Shown: in pieces, positions 34,832 through 44,158 of the stretch | How the letters are laid out: each line of letters starts with the position of its first letter | Position numbering within the stretch: the stretch's first letter is position 1 | Source: Telluria antibiotica | Lineage (GTDB): Bacteria; Pseudomonadota; Gammaproteobacteria; Burkholderiales; Burkholderiaceae_D | Reading direction: 5' to 3' | NCBI RefSeq assembly: GCF_011682055.1 | Contig: NZ_JAAQOM010000002.1 | Span: forward strand, 248,001 to 312,000 | DNA: 64,000 bases | Position numbers and translations under genes: made by a program | Notes under the pieces: generated by a model | What the model was told of the DNA's origin: nothing | Databases searched by the model: none | What the model saw: only the letters and a program-made list of their open reading frames with translations

Positions 34832-37171
34832 TCAGTTGGTGTAGATCAGGCCGCGGCCCGTGCCACTGAAGTAGATGCGGCCGTAGGTGTTCCAGTCACC
34901 CGCCATCACGCCGATGCCGCCATACTGGTGCGTGTCGTCGTTGAAGCGGGCCCAGGTGGCGCCACCGTCGTCCGAGTGGTAGACGCCCCAGACACCGTTC
35001 ATCGCGCCCACGACGTAGACCGCGGCCGAGTACGAGCTGCCCGTCTGCGCCTTGCCCAGGGCGACGACGCTGGCGCCCTGCAACTGGCCCGTCGAGCCGC
35101 TGCCCGCGATCGTCCCGAACCCGGACAACTTCGTCCAGCTCGCACCCGAATTCGTCGAGTGATAGACGGCATTGCCGTCGGCCAGCCAGACGTCTCCCTC
35201 GACGTTCGGATTGACCGCCAGCGAGGTGGCATACCAGGCGTTCGGCGCCAGATTCGCCGACACCGAACCCTGGCTCAGCGTGAAGTTGTGGCCGCCGTCG
35301 GTCGAGACGTAGACCTTGCCGGCCGTGGCCCAGGAGGCGCCGCCGGAATCGTAGGCATAGACCTTGTTCGGATTCCTGCGATCGACCGCGAGGCGGTAGC
35401 CACGATTGAGACCGACGCCGGCCAGCGCCGGCAGGTTGGTCGAGGTCCAGCTCGCGCCATTGTTCGTCGTGTACGACGGCACCGAGTTGGCGGGCGCCCA
35501 GATCGCGTTGTTGCGGAACGGGGTCACGATGCTCGCCGATTCGGCGGTGTTGGCCGAAGCGCCGGCAGGCAATGTGGCGAAGTTCGACCACGTGTTGCCG
35601 CCGTCGCCGGACCAGGCACCAAAGGCGGCCGCGTTGCTGTTGATGACGCCGGCACTGACGATGTAGGTCGGATCGGACCACAGCACGTCGGCGGCGTTAC
35701 CGTTGCTCCAGGCGCTCGTCGGCGCCCTGGTCGGCGTCGCCGCGAGGTCCGTCTGGACCCAGGTACCGATATCGCCCGCGCTGTTGACGAACTTGTACGA
35801 CGCGCCGGCCGGCGGCGTGACGAGCGCCAGCGTTGCGGTTTCCTCGAGGTTGTTGACTGGAGCGTCCCAGCTCGGGTTGGCGGCGGACGCGTTCCAGGTT
35901 TCCCAGACACCGCCGCCGTGGATGTGCATGATGTGATCCTTGTTGGCCGGATCGATCTCGATGTCGTCCACCCACCCGCGATACCCGCCGCCCCAATGCT
36001 GCATGCCGTCCGCGATTTCGCGCCAGGTGACGCCACCGTTGTCGGACAGCTGGACGACCGGCTGGCCGGCGCTCCATGTACCGGTCACCGCGAGCGCGAT
36101 GCGGGCCGTCGACCCGTTACCGTAGACGGACACGCCGCCATAGCCGCCCTGCGTGGTGGTGGCGAGCTGGGTCCACGTCTCGCCGAAGGTCACGCCGCCG
36201 AACCGGTAGAGGTAGCCCGGACCGCCTGCGCCCTGCCCGGCGGTCTTGTTGAACGCGATGTAGTAATTGCCGTCGCTGGTGCGCACCGCATGCGGGACGT
36301 AGTAGCCGGCCACGTTGGACGGCACGGACACCGGGGTCCACGAGGAGCCGCCGTTGACGGACTTGTACAGGGTCGAGGTCAGGCCCGCCTTCTGCACGTA
36401 GTCCGGCGCGATGGCGGCGTACATGATCCACGTCGTCGCGCCGCCGCCCACGTTCGAGTTGTCGAAGATGATCTGCTCCACGCCCACCGGCGCGTTACCC
36501 AGCGCCTGGATCTCGCTGGCGGACAGCACCTTGCTCGACAATCCGGTCTGGGTCCACGTCTGGCCCGAGTTCGTGCTCTTCCACAGGCCGGCCGTGCGCG
36601 ACGCGTAGAACATCGTCGACGGATTGGTGGGATCGAGCTTCAGGCGTTCGCCGACGGCACGGGCGTTCTCGTTGCCGCCCACCGGAAACGGCAGGTCGTA
36701 GTGCGACCACGTGTCGCCGCGGTCGCCGGAGACGTAGATGCGACCGTTGATCGGGTTGCCTTGCCAGTCGTGCGAATACATGCCCGTGACCAGGTACACC
36801 TTGTTGTCGTTGGTCGGATCGAGGGCGACGCTTTCCACGCCGTGGTAGGTACTTTCGCCCGCGTTGAAACCGATGCCGTCGGTGACGGGCGTCCACGATC
36901 CGTTCGAGTTGTTCCAGCGGTAGGCGCCGCCGATGTCGGTGCGCGCGTACATGACGTTCGCACTGGTCGGGTGGTAGACGAGGCCCGTGACGTAGCCGCC
37001 GCCGCCCCACTTGACGCTCGTGTAGGCGGTCGCCGAGCCGACGGTGGCGGCCATGACGGGACCGGCCGTGGCGACGGGGCTCGATGCGCCCGGGGTGGAG
37101 CTGCCGCCGCTGCAGCCTGCAAGAAGCGCCGCGAACAGCGCCGGGATGACCAAACTGTGCTTCCGATTCAT
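34832..37171 (-). CDS. GH74 xyloglucanase lipoprotein, copy 2
   Basis: Paralogue of copy 1, 779 residues; the extra length is mostly in the linker after Cys20 (SSPVATAGPVMAA) and a few loops. Lipobox LLAGC is present. Catalytic candidates are Asp79 (YARTDIGGAY) and Asp467 (SAGDIGTW). Repeats such as SQGSVSANLAPNAWY and NVEGDVWLADGNAVYHSTNSG closely match copies 1 and 3. ATG 37171 follows GAGGAGACACA. A promoter with a repeat module at 37584-37653 gives a very long leader of about 450 bases. It should cleave the xyloglucan backbone; endo or exo preference cannot be told. Confidence 0.93.
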   Translation of the reverse strand: MNRKHSLVIPALFAALLAGCSGGSSTPGASSPVATAGPVMAATVGSATAYTSVKWGGGGYVTGLVYHPTSANVMYARTDIGGAYRWNNSNGSWTPVTDGIGFNAGESTYHGVESVALDPTNDNKVYLVTGMYSHDWQGNPINGRIYVSGDRGDTWSHYDLPFPVGGNENARAVGERLKLDPTNPSTMFYASRTAGLWKSTNSGQTWTQTGLSSKVLSASEIQALGNAPVGVEQIIFDNSNVGGGATTWIMYAAIAPDYVQKAGLTSTLYKSVNGGSSWTPVSVPSNVAGYYVPHAVRTSDGNYYIAFNKTAGQGAGGPGYLYRFGGVTFGETWTQLATTTQGGYGGVSVYGNGSTARIALAVTGTWSAGQPVVQLSDNGGVTWREIADGMQHWGGGYRGWVDDIEIDPANKDHIMHIHGGGVWETWNASAANPSWDAPVNNLEETATLALVTPPAGASYKFVNSAGDIGTWVQTDLAATPTRAPTSAWSNGNAADVLWSDPTYIVSAGVINSNAAAFGAWSGDGGNTWSNFATLPAGASANTAESASIVTPFRNNAIWAPANSVPSYTTNNGASWTSTNLPALAGVGLNRGYRLAVDRRNPNKVYAYDSGGASWATAGKVYVSTDGGHNFTLSQGSVSANLAPNAWYATSLAVNPNVEGDVWLADGNAVYHSTNSGASWTKLSGFGTIAGSGSTGQLQGASVVALGKAQTGSSYSAAVYVVGAMNGVWGVYHSDDGGATWARFNDDTHQYGGIGVMAGDWNTYGRIYFSGTGRGLIYTN

Positions 37172-37583
37172 TGTGTCTCCTCTAAAAGGAAAGGATGATT
37201 GGCTTGCCGTTTTCCGGTCTGAATCCACGTAGTCCCACCGCGCCGGCCCTGCCGCATGCCGAAGTCCGTCCGGCAAGGCGACAAGGAAGACCGCGCCTGA
37301 CCGGCGCGCAGCGCGCTTCCTGTCGTCGACGTCGTGGCAGGCGTACCGGGGCGACGTATTCGATCGCAATCCGGCAGCGTGCCTCGCATTAACGTTTTTT
37401 ATATATTAGAAACCATACTCGCCGTACCCGGAAACCGCGATGGCGTCACGGCAGCGTACGGCGTCGAACATGGAACATTGAACCACGCCCGCCCGGCCGA
37501 CCTTCCGTCGACTGGGCAGCGCTCGTTGGCTTTACCGTCCTGGGCAAGCAGCACACACGGTCCGGTATTGGGCACCCGCTCGC

Positions 37584-37653
37584 ATTAATGGATATGCGAG
37601 CAGAATGAATGAGTATTTAATATAGTTTAATACTCGCATTTTTTCACTGTCAA
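37584..37653 (-). promoter_or_regulatory. GH74 copy 2 promoter with downstream direct repeats
   Basis: On the minus strand TTGACA (37648-37653) and TTAAAC (37625-37630) are 17 bases apart. Downstream, ATTAATG-type units lie at 37605-37611 and 37584-37590, 21 bases apart. The 450-base stretch between this promoter and the start codon at 37171 is AT-rich near 37380-37420 and shows no gene. Confidence 0.65.
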
Positions 37654-37670
37654 CAGAATTCACAATCTTG

Positions 37671-37709
37671 AAAAAAACCGCTGCGGCCCGGTTCCGGTAC
37701 CGCAGCGGT
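37671..37709 (-). terminator. Terminator of GH74 copy 3
   Basis: ACCGCTGCGG / CCGCAGCGGT forms a perfect 10-base stem. A run of seven A on the plus strand (37671-37677) gives the T-run. It lies 27 bases beyond the copy 3 stop and 18 bases before the copy 2 promoter. Confidence 0.88.
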
Positions 37710-37735
37710 CTTGATCCACGTCAGGGACAAACTGC

Positions 37736-40039
37736 TCAGTTGGTGTAAAGCACTCCGCGGCCAGCGCCGGCGAAGTAGATGCGGCCGTAGGTGTTCCAGT
37801 CGGCCGCCATCGCGTCGACACCGCCGAACTGGTGCGTATCGTCGTTGAAGCGGGCCCACGTCGCGCCGCCATCGTCCGAGTGGTAGATGCCCCACACGCC
37901 ATTCATCGTGCCCACGACGTAGATCGCGGCCGAGTACGTGCTGCCGGTCTGTGCCATGCCGAGCGCGATCATGCTGGCGCCCTGCAACTGGGCGGTGGAA
38001 CCGTTGGCCGGAACCGTCGCGAAGCCGGAGAGCTTCGTCCAGCTGGCCCCCGAATCGGTCGAGTGGTACACGGCATTGCCGTCGGCCAGCCACAGGTCGC
38101 CCTCGACGTTCGGATTGACCACCATGGACGTGGTCCAATACGCGTTCGGCGCCAGGTTCGCCGACACCGAGCCCTGGCTCAGCGTGTAGTTGTGGCCACC
38201 ATCGGTCGAGACATAGACCTTGCCCGTCGTGTTATTCCACGGTACGCCCGCCGAATCGTAGGCATAGACCTTGTTCGGATTCTTGCGGTCGACGACCAGG
38301 CGGTAGCCGCGATCCCAGCCGACGGCCGGAAGCGACGGCAGGTTGGTCGAGGTCCAGCTTGCGCCATTGTCCGTGGTGTACGACGGCACCGAGTTGGGGA
38401 CTGCCCATACGATGTTGTTGCGGGCCGTGGTCACGATGTTCCCCTGGCTGTGCAGGTTGGTGGCGGCGCCGTTGGGGAGGGTCGGGAAGAACGACCACGT
38501 GGTGCCGCCGTCGCCGGACCAGAAGCCGTAGGCGGTGTTGGTCGAGCTGTTGGAGCCGCTACCGACGATGTACGTCGGATCGGACCACAGCACGTCGGTG
38601 GAATAGCCGTTGCCCCAGTCGGTGCTGGGCCCCTTGGTCGGGTGCGCCGCGAGGTCCGTCTGGAGCCACGTGGCGGTATCGCCGAAGCTGGCGGCGAACT
38701 TGTACGACGCGCCTGCAGGCGGCGTGGTGAGTGCCGAGGTGGTGAGCTCCTCGAAGTTGTTGAGCGGAACGTCCCAAGCCGGCGTGGTCGACGATGCCCC
38801 CCAGGTTTCCCAGATGCCGCCGCCGTGCACGTGCAGGACGTGATCCTTGTTGGTCGGATCGATCTTGACGTCGTCCACCCAGCCCCCGGACGTTCCGGTG
38901 CCCCAATGCGTCATGCCGGCCGCGATTTCGCGCCAGGTGCCGGGAGCGCCGGCGTTGTCGGACAGCTGGATGACGGGGTCGGTGGTATTCCAGACACCGG
39001 TAATGGCCAGCACGACGCGGGTGGTCGAGCCGGTGCCGTACACGGACACGCCGCCGTAGCCGTAGTTGCTGCTGGCGAGCTGGCTCCAGCTCTCGCCGTG
39101 GCCGCTGCCGCCGAACTTGTAGAGGACGCCGGGACCGCTGGCGCCCTGTCCGGAGCCTTCGGTGAACGCGATGTAGATATAGCCATCGCCGCTGCGCGCA
39201 ACGTGCGGGACATGGTAGCCGATCACGTTGGACGGGACGGTGACCGGCGTCCACGACGTGCCGCCGTCGGTGGACTTGTACAGGATCGACGTCAAGCCCG
39301 CTGCCTGCTGGTAGTCCGGTGCGATGGCGGCATAGATGGTCGAATTGTCGAAGATGACCTGCTCGACGCCCCTTACGTTGCCGATGGACTGGATCTGGGC
39401 GTCGGTGAGCACGGTGCTGGACAGCCCCGTCTGGGTCCACGTCTGGCCCGCGTTCGTGCTCTTCCACAAGCCGGCCGTGCGCGAGGCGTAGAACATCGTC
39501 GATGGATTATTCGGGTCGACCTGCAGGCGTTCGCCGATGGCCCGGGCGTCTTCATTGCCGCCCACCGGGAATGGCAGGTCGTAGTGCGTCCAGGTGGTGC
39601 CGCGGTCGCTGGAGGCATACAGACGGCCATTTTGCCTGTGGCCGTTGCCGTCGAGCGTGGTCAACCCGGCGACCAGGTACACGAGCTGGTCGTTGCTCGG
39701 GACCACCGCAAGGCTTTCGATGCCGTGGTACATGCTCTCGCCGCCGTTGAAACCGATACCGTCCGTGATGGGCGTCCACGCGCCGTTTCCTTCCCAGCGG
39801 TAGGCGCCGCCGACGTCGGTACGGGCGTACATGACGTTATAGCTGGTCGGATGGTAGATGATGCCGGTGACGTAGCCGCCGCCGCCCCACTTTGCGCTCG
39901 TATAGCTGGTGGCCGAGCCGACGGTGGCGGCGAGGACGGGCGCGGTGCCCGACGCGCCCGGGGTCGTGCTGCCGCCGCTGCAACCGGCCAGGAGGCCCGC
40001 GACCAGGGCCGGGATGATGATGTTGTGCTTGCGAACCAT
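37736..40039 (-). CDS. GH74 xyloglucanase lipoprotein, copy 3
   Basis: 767-residue paralogue. Signal MVRKHNIIIPALVAGLLAGC gives Cys20 as the lipidated residue. The first catalytic candidate Asp75 is in YARTDVGGAYRW. The second-site motif is altered: SFGDTATW replaces SAGDIGTW around Asp454, so the Asp stays but the next two residues change from Ile-Gly to Thr-Ala. Asp-box repeats are intact. GAGGAGATATT precedes ATG 40039. Its own promoter and terminator flank it. The altered loop may change substrate subsite preference. Confidence 0.92.
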   Translation of the reverse strand: MVRKHNIIIPALVAGLLAGCSGGSTTPGASGTAPVLAATVGSATSYTSAKWGGGGYVTGIIYHPTSYNVMYARTDVGGAYRWEGNGAWTPITDGIGFNGGESMYHGIESLAVVPSNDQLVYLVAGLTTLDGNGHRQNGRLYASSDRGTTWTHYDLPFPVGGNEDARAIGERLQVDPNNPSTMFYASRTAGLWKSTNAGQTWTQTGLSSTVLTDAQIQSIGNVRGVEQVIFDNSTIYAAIAPDYQQAAGLTSILYKSTDGGTSWTPVTVPSNVIGYHVPHVARSGDGYIYIAFTEGSGQGASGPGVLYKFGGSGHGESWSQLASSNYGYGGVSVYGTGSTTRVVLAITGVWNTTDPVIQLSDNAGAPGTWREIAAGMTHWGTGTSGGWVDDVKIDPTNKDHVLHVHGGGIWETWGASSTTPAWDVPLNNFEELTTSALTTPPAGASYKFAASFGDTATWLQTDLAAHPTKGPSTDWGNGYSTDVLWSDPTYIVGSGSNSSTNTAYGFWSGDGGTTWSFFPTLPNGAATNLHSQGNIVTTARNNIVWAVPNSVPSYTTDNGASWTSTNLPSLPAVGWDRGYRLVVDRKNPNKVYAYDSAGVPWNNTTGKVYVSTDGGHNYTLSQGSVSANLAPNAYWTTSMVVNPNVEGDLWLADGNAVYHSTDSGASWTKLSGFATVPANGSTAQLQGASMIALGMAQTGSTYSAAIYVVGTMNGVWGIYHSDDGGATWARFNDDTHQFGGVDAMAADWNTYGRIYFAGAGRGVLYTN

Positions 40040-40230
40040 AATATCTCCTCTGTAAGGGCTTGACGTTTTCCGATTGGAATGTAGCTCCGCCGCGCTGACC
40101 TTGGCGGCAAGGTCCCGCGATCGGTGTCGCCGCCGGCGTCACGTGGCGATGGTTCTCCACCCGTCGAGACCGGCGTGAAACGCACCGTTGTTGTTATGTG
40201 TGCAATCAGCCCTACGGTTCCCGATTCCAG

Positions 40231-40299
40231 ATTAATGAATTCTGAATCAATATTAGTGAGAATCAATTCAGTCTAATTCCCACACTTTCTCACCGTCAA
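40231..40299 (-). promoter_or_regulatory. GH74 copy 3 promoter with downstream direct repeats
   Basis: On the minus strand TTGACG (40294-40299) and TTAGAC (40271-40276) are 17 bases apart. ATTAGTGA (40252-40259) and ATTAATGA (40231-40238) follow, 21 bases apart. The leader is about 230 bases. Confidence 0.68.
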
Positions 40300-40325
40300 T
40301 ATGCTTTTTGAATATCAGATATAAC

Positions 40326-40357
40326 AAAAACGCTGCGGCGCCTTCCGGTGCCGCAGC
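40326..40357 (-). terminator. Terminator of GH74 copy 4
   Basis: GCTGCGGC / GCCGCAGC (40332-40339, 40350-40357) gives an 8-base stem followed on the minus strand by TTTTTGTTAT. It sits between the copy 4 stop and the copy 3 promoter, as the copy 3 terminator does before the copy 2 promoter. Confidence 0.8.
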
Positions 40358-40418
40358 ATTCGTCAACTACGTCAGCTAGGTACTGCCCCGCTCGTTGGGT
40401 ACGTCAACACCGTCCTGT

Positions 40419-42719
40419 TCAGTTACTGTAGATCAGACCGCGCGCGGCGCCGTTCACATAGATGCGACCATAGGTGTTCCAGTCGCCCACCATCACGGCG
40501 TTGCCGCCGAATTGGTGCATGTCATCATTCCAGCGCGACCAGGTGACGCCGCCATCGTCGGAGTGGAAGATGCCCCACTGTCCGTTCAGCGTGCCTTCCA
40601 CGTAGATCGCGGCCGAGTACGAGGATCCCGCCTGCGCCTTGCCCAGCGCGACCTTGGTGGCGCCCATCGTGCCATTGGCGGACGCGAAGGAGCCGACCTG
40701 CACCCAATTCCAGCCCGAGTTGACCGAGTGGTACAGGGAATTGCCGTCAGTCACCCAGATGTCGCCCTCGGCGTTCGGGTTGACGACCATCGACGTGTCC
40801 CCCCAGCCGTTCGGCGTCATGTTCTGGGCTCCCCACATCCCGCTCAGCCCGAAGCTATGGCCGCCATCGTAGGAGATGTAGACCTTGCCCGGCTGCCCGC
40901 TCCAGTTTGCGCCACCCGAATCGAAGGCATAGACCTTGCTCGGGTTCACGCGGTCCGCGGCCAGGCGGTAGGCGCGGAAGTAGCCGTTCCAGGTGGCGGT
41001 GAACGCCGGCAGGTTGGTCTGCGTCCAGGTCGCGCCGCTGTTCGTGCTGTACGATGGCACCGAGTCTTGCGGTGCCCAGACCAGGTTGTTGCGAGACGTG
41101 ACCGCCACGCTCTGCACCTGGCTCGAGCTCGCCGAACCGCCGGTGGGCAGCGACGCGAACTGCGACCAGGTATTGCCGGCGTCCCCGGACCAGAAGGCCT
41201 TGACGACATGGCCGTTGGCATTGTCGACGCCGGTCGCGGCGATATAGCTCGTATCGGCCCACGCCAGGTCGGCCGCGTTACCGCTGCTCCACCAGTTCAT
41301 GGGCCCCTTCGTCGGCCGCGTCGTGAGATCCGAGACGAGCCAGGTGCCGATGTCGCCCGCGCTGTTGATCAGCTTGTACGGTGCGCCGGCCGGGGCCGCG
41401 ACGGCGGCCAACGTGGCCGTCTCTTCCAGGTTGTTGACCTTGGGACTCCAGGTCGGCGTCGCCGAGGAGGCGTTCGTGGTCTCGCAGATGCCGCCACCGT
41501 GGATGTGCATGATGTGGTCGCGGTTCGCCGGGTCGATCGTCACGCCCTCGATCCAGCCCTTGCAGTCGTCAGAGGTATGCGGCATGTTCGCCTCGACTTC
41601 ATGCCAGTTGAGGCCGGCGTCGTCGGACACCTGGATTTGCTTGCTGCTGTCGGACCAGCTCGTCATGCCCACCGCGATGCGGGTGGTCGAGCCGGTGCCG
41701 TTGACCGCCAGGCCGCCGACGCCCATGCCGGTCGTGCTCAGCAACTGGGTCCAGGTTCCGCCATGAGCCCCGCCGCCGAACTTGTAGACAAAGCCGGGAC
41801 CGGGCCTGCCCTGGCCGCCGGTCTGGTTGAACGCGAAGTAGAAATAGCCGTCGGCGGCGCGCACGACGTGCGGGATGTAGTAACCGGACACCGCGGACGG
41901 TACCTCCACCGGCGCCCACGTCGCACCGCCGTTGGTGGACTCGTACAGCGACGAGGTCAGGCCCGCCGCCTTGGCGTAGTCGGGGTTGACAGTGGCCCAC
42001 ATGACCCAGGTCTGCGTCCCCGTCCCGCGGTTCGAGGTATCGAACACCACCTGCTGGGTGCCGTACACCTGGCCGCCGTTGGTCAGCCTGATGCTCGAGA
42101 GGCTCGTGACCTGGTTCCAGGTGTGGCCCGAATCCGTGCTCTTCCACAGGCCGTCCTGGCGCGTGGCATAGTACATGATCGACGGCAGTTCGGGGTCGAT
42201 CGACAGGCGTTCGCCGTAGGCCCTGCCGTCATCGTTGCCCCCCACCGCGAACGGCAGGTCGTAGTGCGTCCAGGTAGTGCCGCGGTCGCTGGAGATATAG
42301 ATCCGGCCTTTCGGAGCCGGGTACGACGTCGCGCCATCGCCGGTGACCATGTAGACGAACTGGTCGTTGTTCGGGTCGAGGGCCAGGCTCTCCACTTCGT
42401 GGAATTGACCTTCGTTGGGGCCCCAACCGATGCCGTCGGTGATCGGCGTCCACGTCGAATCGGTCGCGTTCCAGCGGTAGGCGCCGCCGACGTCGGTGCG
42501 TGCGTACAGCAGGCTCGAATTGACCGGATGGTAGATCACGCCGGTAACGTAGCCGCCACCGCCCCATTTCGCGCTCGTCCAGGTAGTGGCCGAGCCGACG
42601 GTTGCCGCGGTCATGGCCGGTGCCGTGCCCGCCGCGCCCGGCGTCGTGCTGCCGCCACTGCAGCCTGCGAGAAGGCCGGCGACGAGTGCCGGGATGATGA
42701 AGTTGTGAGTCCTGTTCAC
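40419..42719 (-). CDS. GH74 xyloglucanase lipoprotein, copy 4
   Basis: 766 residues, and by eye the most diverged of the four. The start is GTG 42719 with GGAG seven bases upstream; the lipobox LLAGC gives Cys20. Catalytic candidates are Asp76 (YARTDVGGAYRW) and Asp456 (SAGDIGTW). Differences from the others include HSFGLSGMWGAQNMTPNGW where copies 1-3 have a SQGSVSANLAPNA motif, and MPHTSDDCKGW with an extra Cys paired perhaps with one in GGGICETTN. It is the first of the array in reading direction and has its own promoter and terminator. Confidence 0.92.
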   Translation of the reverse strand: MNRTHNFIIPALVAGLLAGCSGGSTTPGAAGTAPAMTAATVGSATTWTSAKWGGGGYVTGVIYHPVNSSLLYARTDVGGAYRWNATDSTWTPITDGIGWGPNEGQFHEVESLALDPNNDQFVYMVTGDGATSYPAPKGRIYISSDRGTTWTHYDLPFAVGGNDDGRAYGERLSIDPELPSIMYYATRQDGLWKSTDSGHTWNQVTSLSSIRLTNGGQVYGTQQVVFDTSNRGTGTQTWVMWATVNPDYAKAAGLTSSLYESTNGGATWAPVEVPSAVSGYYIPHVVRAADGYFYFAFNQTGGQGRPGPGFVYKFGGGAHGGTWTQLLSTTGMGVGGLAVNGTGSTTRIAVGMTSWSDSSKQIQVSDDAGLNWHEVEANMPHTSDDCKGWIEGVTIDPANRDHIMHIHGGGICETTNASSATPTWSPKVNNLEETATLAAVAAPAGAPYKLINSAGDIGTWLVSDLTTRPTKGPMNWWSSGNAADLAWADTSYIAATGVDNANGHVVKAFWSGDAGNTWSQFASLPTGGSASSSQVQSVAVTSRNNLVWAPQDSVPSYSTNSGATWTQTNLPAFTATWNGYFRAYRLAADRVNPSKVYAFDSGGANWSGQPGKVYISYDGGHSFGLSGMWGAQNMTPNGWGDTSMVVNPNAEGDIWVTDGNSLYHSVNSGWNWVQVGSFASANGTMGATKVALGKAQAGSSYSAAIYVEGTLNGQWGIFHSDDGGVTWSRWNDDMHQFGGNAVMVGDWNTYGRIYVNGAARGLIYSN

Positions 42720-43006
42720 GATTTCTCCGCTCTGAAAGGAAAATGGTTGTGCTCGGTATCGGGCGTGTTCAGCCGCGCCGGACTCGACCGGCAAAACGGT
42801 GGAAAACACGCTTTCTGTTACTCGGGTTGGTTCCGGTGTCCCAGCCTGCCCTGCCTTGCCGATCGGGCCCGGATGCACGCGCCGATCTGTGTCGGCCGTC
42901 GTGCGGATTCGGCAAGGCTTCGTCGCCCGTCCACGGTGCCGGCGCAGGCCTGCACTGGTGACGGTTGCGTTGTCCGCGCTCGGTTGGCAGCCGAGTCGGC
43001 AACGAC

Positions 43007-43076
43007 ATTAACGAAATATTCCGTGAGAATTAATGAATATGAACGCAGTCTAAACCTCAATGTTTCCCACTGTCAA
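43007..43076 (-). promoter_or_regulatory. GH74 copy 4 promoter with downstream direct repeats
   Basis: On the minus strand TTGACA (43071-43076) and TTAGAC (43048-43053) are 17 bases apart. ATTAATGA (43029-43036) and ATTAACGA (43007-43014) follow, 22 bases apart. The leader to GTG 42719 is about 330 bases. Beyond the promoter, 43080-43258 holds only the esterase 3' hairpin. Confidence 0.7.
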
Positions 43077-43214
43077 TAGTGTGGAAGAGTGAACGAGGTC
43101 AAGGTAGCGGGCCGAAAAATGTGCTGGAAAGGGTCGCCCAACGCGGCGGACGCGGGGACTGCTGGCGGAGGGGACGCGGACACGGTCGTGCCAGCGGGGG
43201 AAGGCTAGATGGCG

Positions 43215-43240
43215 GTGAAGCCTGCGGGGGCCGGCTTCAC
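43215..43240 (-). terminator. Hairpin after the esterase gene
   Basis: GTGAAGCC / GGCTTCAC forms an 8-base stem 19 bases beyond the esterase stop. No T-run follows, so termination here is only possible, not certain. Confidence 0.4.
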
Positions 43241-43258
43241 GGAGGTTGGGGGAAGTGG

Positions 43259-44158
43259 TTATTGCACGATCAGATGGCGGTCGCGCAGCCAGTCCTCGGC
43301 GCGCTTCGGCCAGTTCGACGCATTGCCGAGGCCGGGGTTCATTCCCATGCCGTGACCGCCCCGCTCGAAGAAATACATCTCCGCCGGCACGTGGGCGCGG
43401 GTCAGCGCCTGGAAGAAGAGGATGCTGTTCTCGATCGGCACGGCGCCGTCGTCCTGGGAATGCATCAACAGCGTGGGCGGCGTCTGCGCGGTCACCTGCT
43501 TCTCCACCGACATCAGCCGGACCAGTTCCGCCGACGGATGCGCGCCCAGCAGCGCCTGGCGCGACCCCATGTGCGCGGCAGACGGGTCCATCGTAATCAC
43601 CGGATACATCAGGATCGCGAAGTCGGGCCGCGCGCTGACTGCATCGAGCTGCGCGCCCGTGCGCCCGGCCGGCTGGTCGTACAAGGTGGCCGCGCTGGCC
43701 GCCAGGTGGCCGCCGGCCGAGCTGCCCATCACGCCGATGCGGTCCGGCGCAACGCCGTATTTCGCCGCCTGCGCGCGCACCGTGCGGATCGCGCGCAGCA
43801 CGTCCTGCAGCGGCGCCGGATGGCCGTAGTCGCCCAGCCGGGACTTGAGGACGAACGCGGTGATGCCAAGGCTCGACAGCCACTGTGCGTACTGCCGCCC
43901 TTCGCGCGTGAACGAGAGGAATTCATAGCCGCCGCCCGGACAGACGATGACGGCGGTGCGCGCGGGCCGGTCGATCGCGGCCGGATACACGGTCAACGTG
44001 GGCCGCGAGACGTTGCTGATGCGATCGCCGTCGACACGCTCGGGCCCCGGATTCGCCCGCACGTTCGGCACGCCTTCCGGCCAGAGGTCGATGACGTCCG
44101 TTTGCGCATGCGCGCCCGCGGCGACGAGGAACAGCAGTGAAAGAAGCAGTTTTCGCAT
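43259..44158 (-). CDS. Secreted alpha/beta-hydrolase, acetylesterase-like (BD-FAE/AXE type)
   Basis: Periplasmic esterase of 299 residues. The signal peptide ends at GAHA|QTD. The fold shows the oxyanion motif CPGGGYEFLS, nucleophile Ser in GVMGSSAGGHLA, Asp in MHSQDDGAVP and His in GGHGMGMN. ATG 44158 is supported by GGGAGGA eight bases upstream. The family includes acetylxylan esterases and other carbohydrate deacetylases. Beside GH74 enzymes, deacetylation of xyloglucan oligosaccharides is the natural guess. Its promoter resembles those of GH74 copies 2-4, which places it in the same regulon. Confidence 0.85.
   Translation of the reverse strand: MRKLLLSLLFLVAAGAHAQTDVIDLWPEGVPNVRANPGPERVDGDRISNVSRPTLTVYPAAIDRPARTAVIVCPGGGYEFLSFTREGRQYAQWLSSLGITAFVLKSRLGDYGHPAPLQDVLRAIRTVRAQAAKYGVAPDRIGVMGSSAGGHLAASAATLYDQPAGRTGAQLDAVSARPDFAILMYPVITMDPSAAHMGSRQALLGAHPSAELVRLMSVEKQVTAQTPPTLLMHSQDDGAVPIENSILFFQALTRAHVPAEMYFFERGGHGMGMNPGLGNASNWPKRAEDWLRDRHLIVQ

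Noticed and set aside
33482..37198. A 1238-codon open frame antisense to GH74 copies 1 and 2, and similar long frames opposite copies 3 and 4 (37832-40063, 40395-43079)
   Set aside because: The frames exist because GC-rich codon use removes stops on the opposite strand. The translations are Arg/Gly/Val/His-rich with no domain, and the sense frames are clear GH74 proteins.
32390..42719. Repetitive Asp-box coding sequence considered as a CRISPR or tandem DNA repeat
   Set aside because: The repeats are protein-level propeller blades with degenerate DNA sequence and no regular spacers. I see no CRISPR array in the window.
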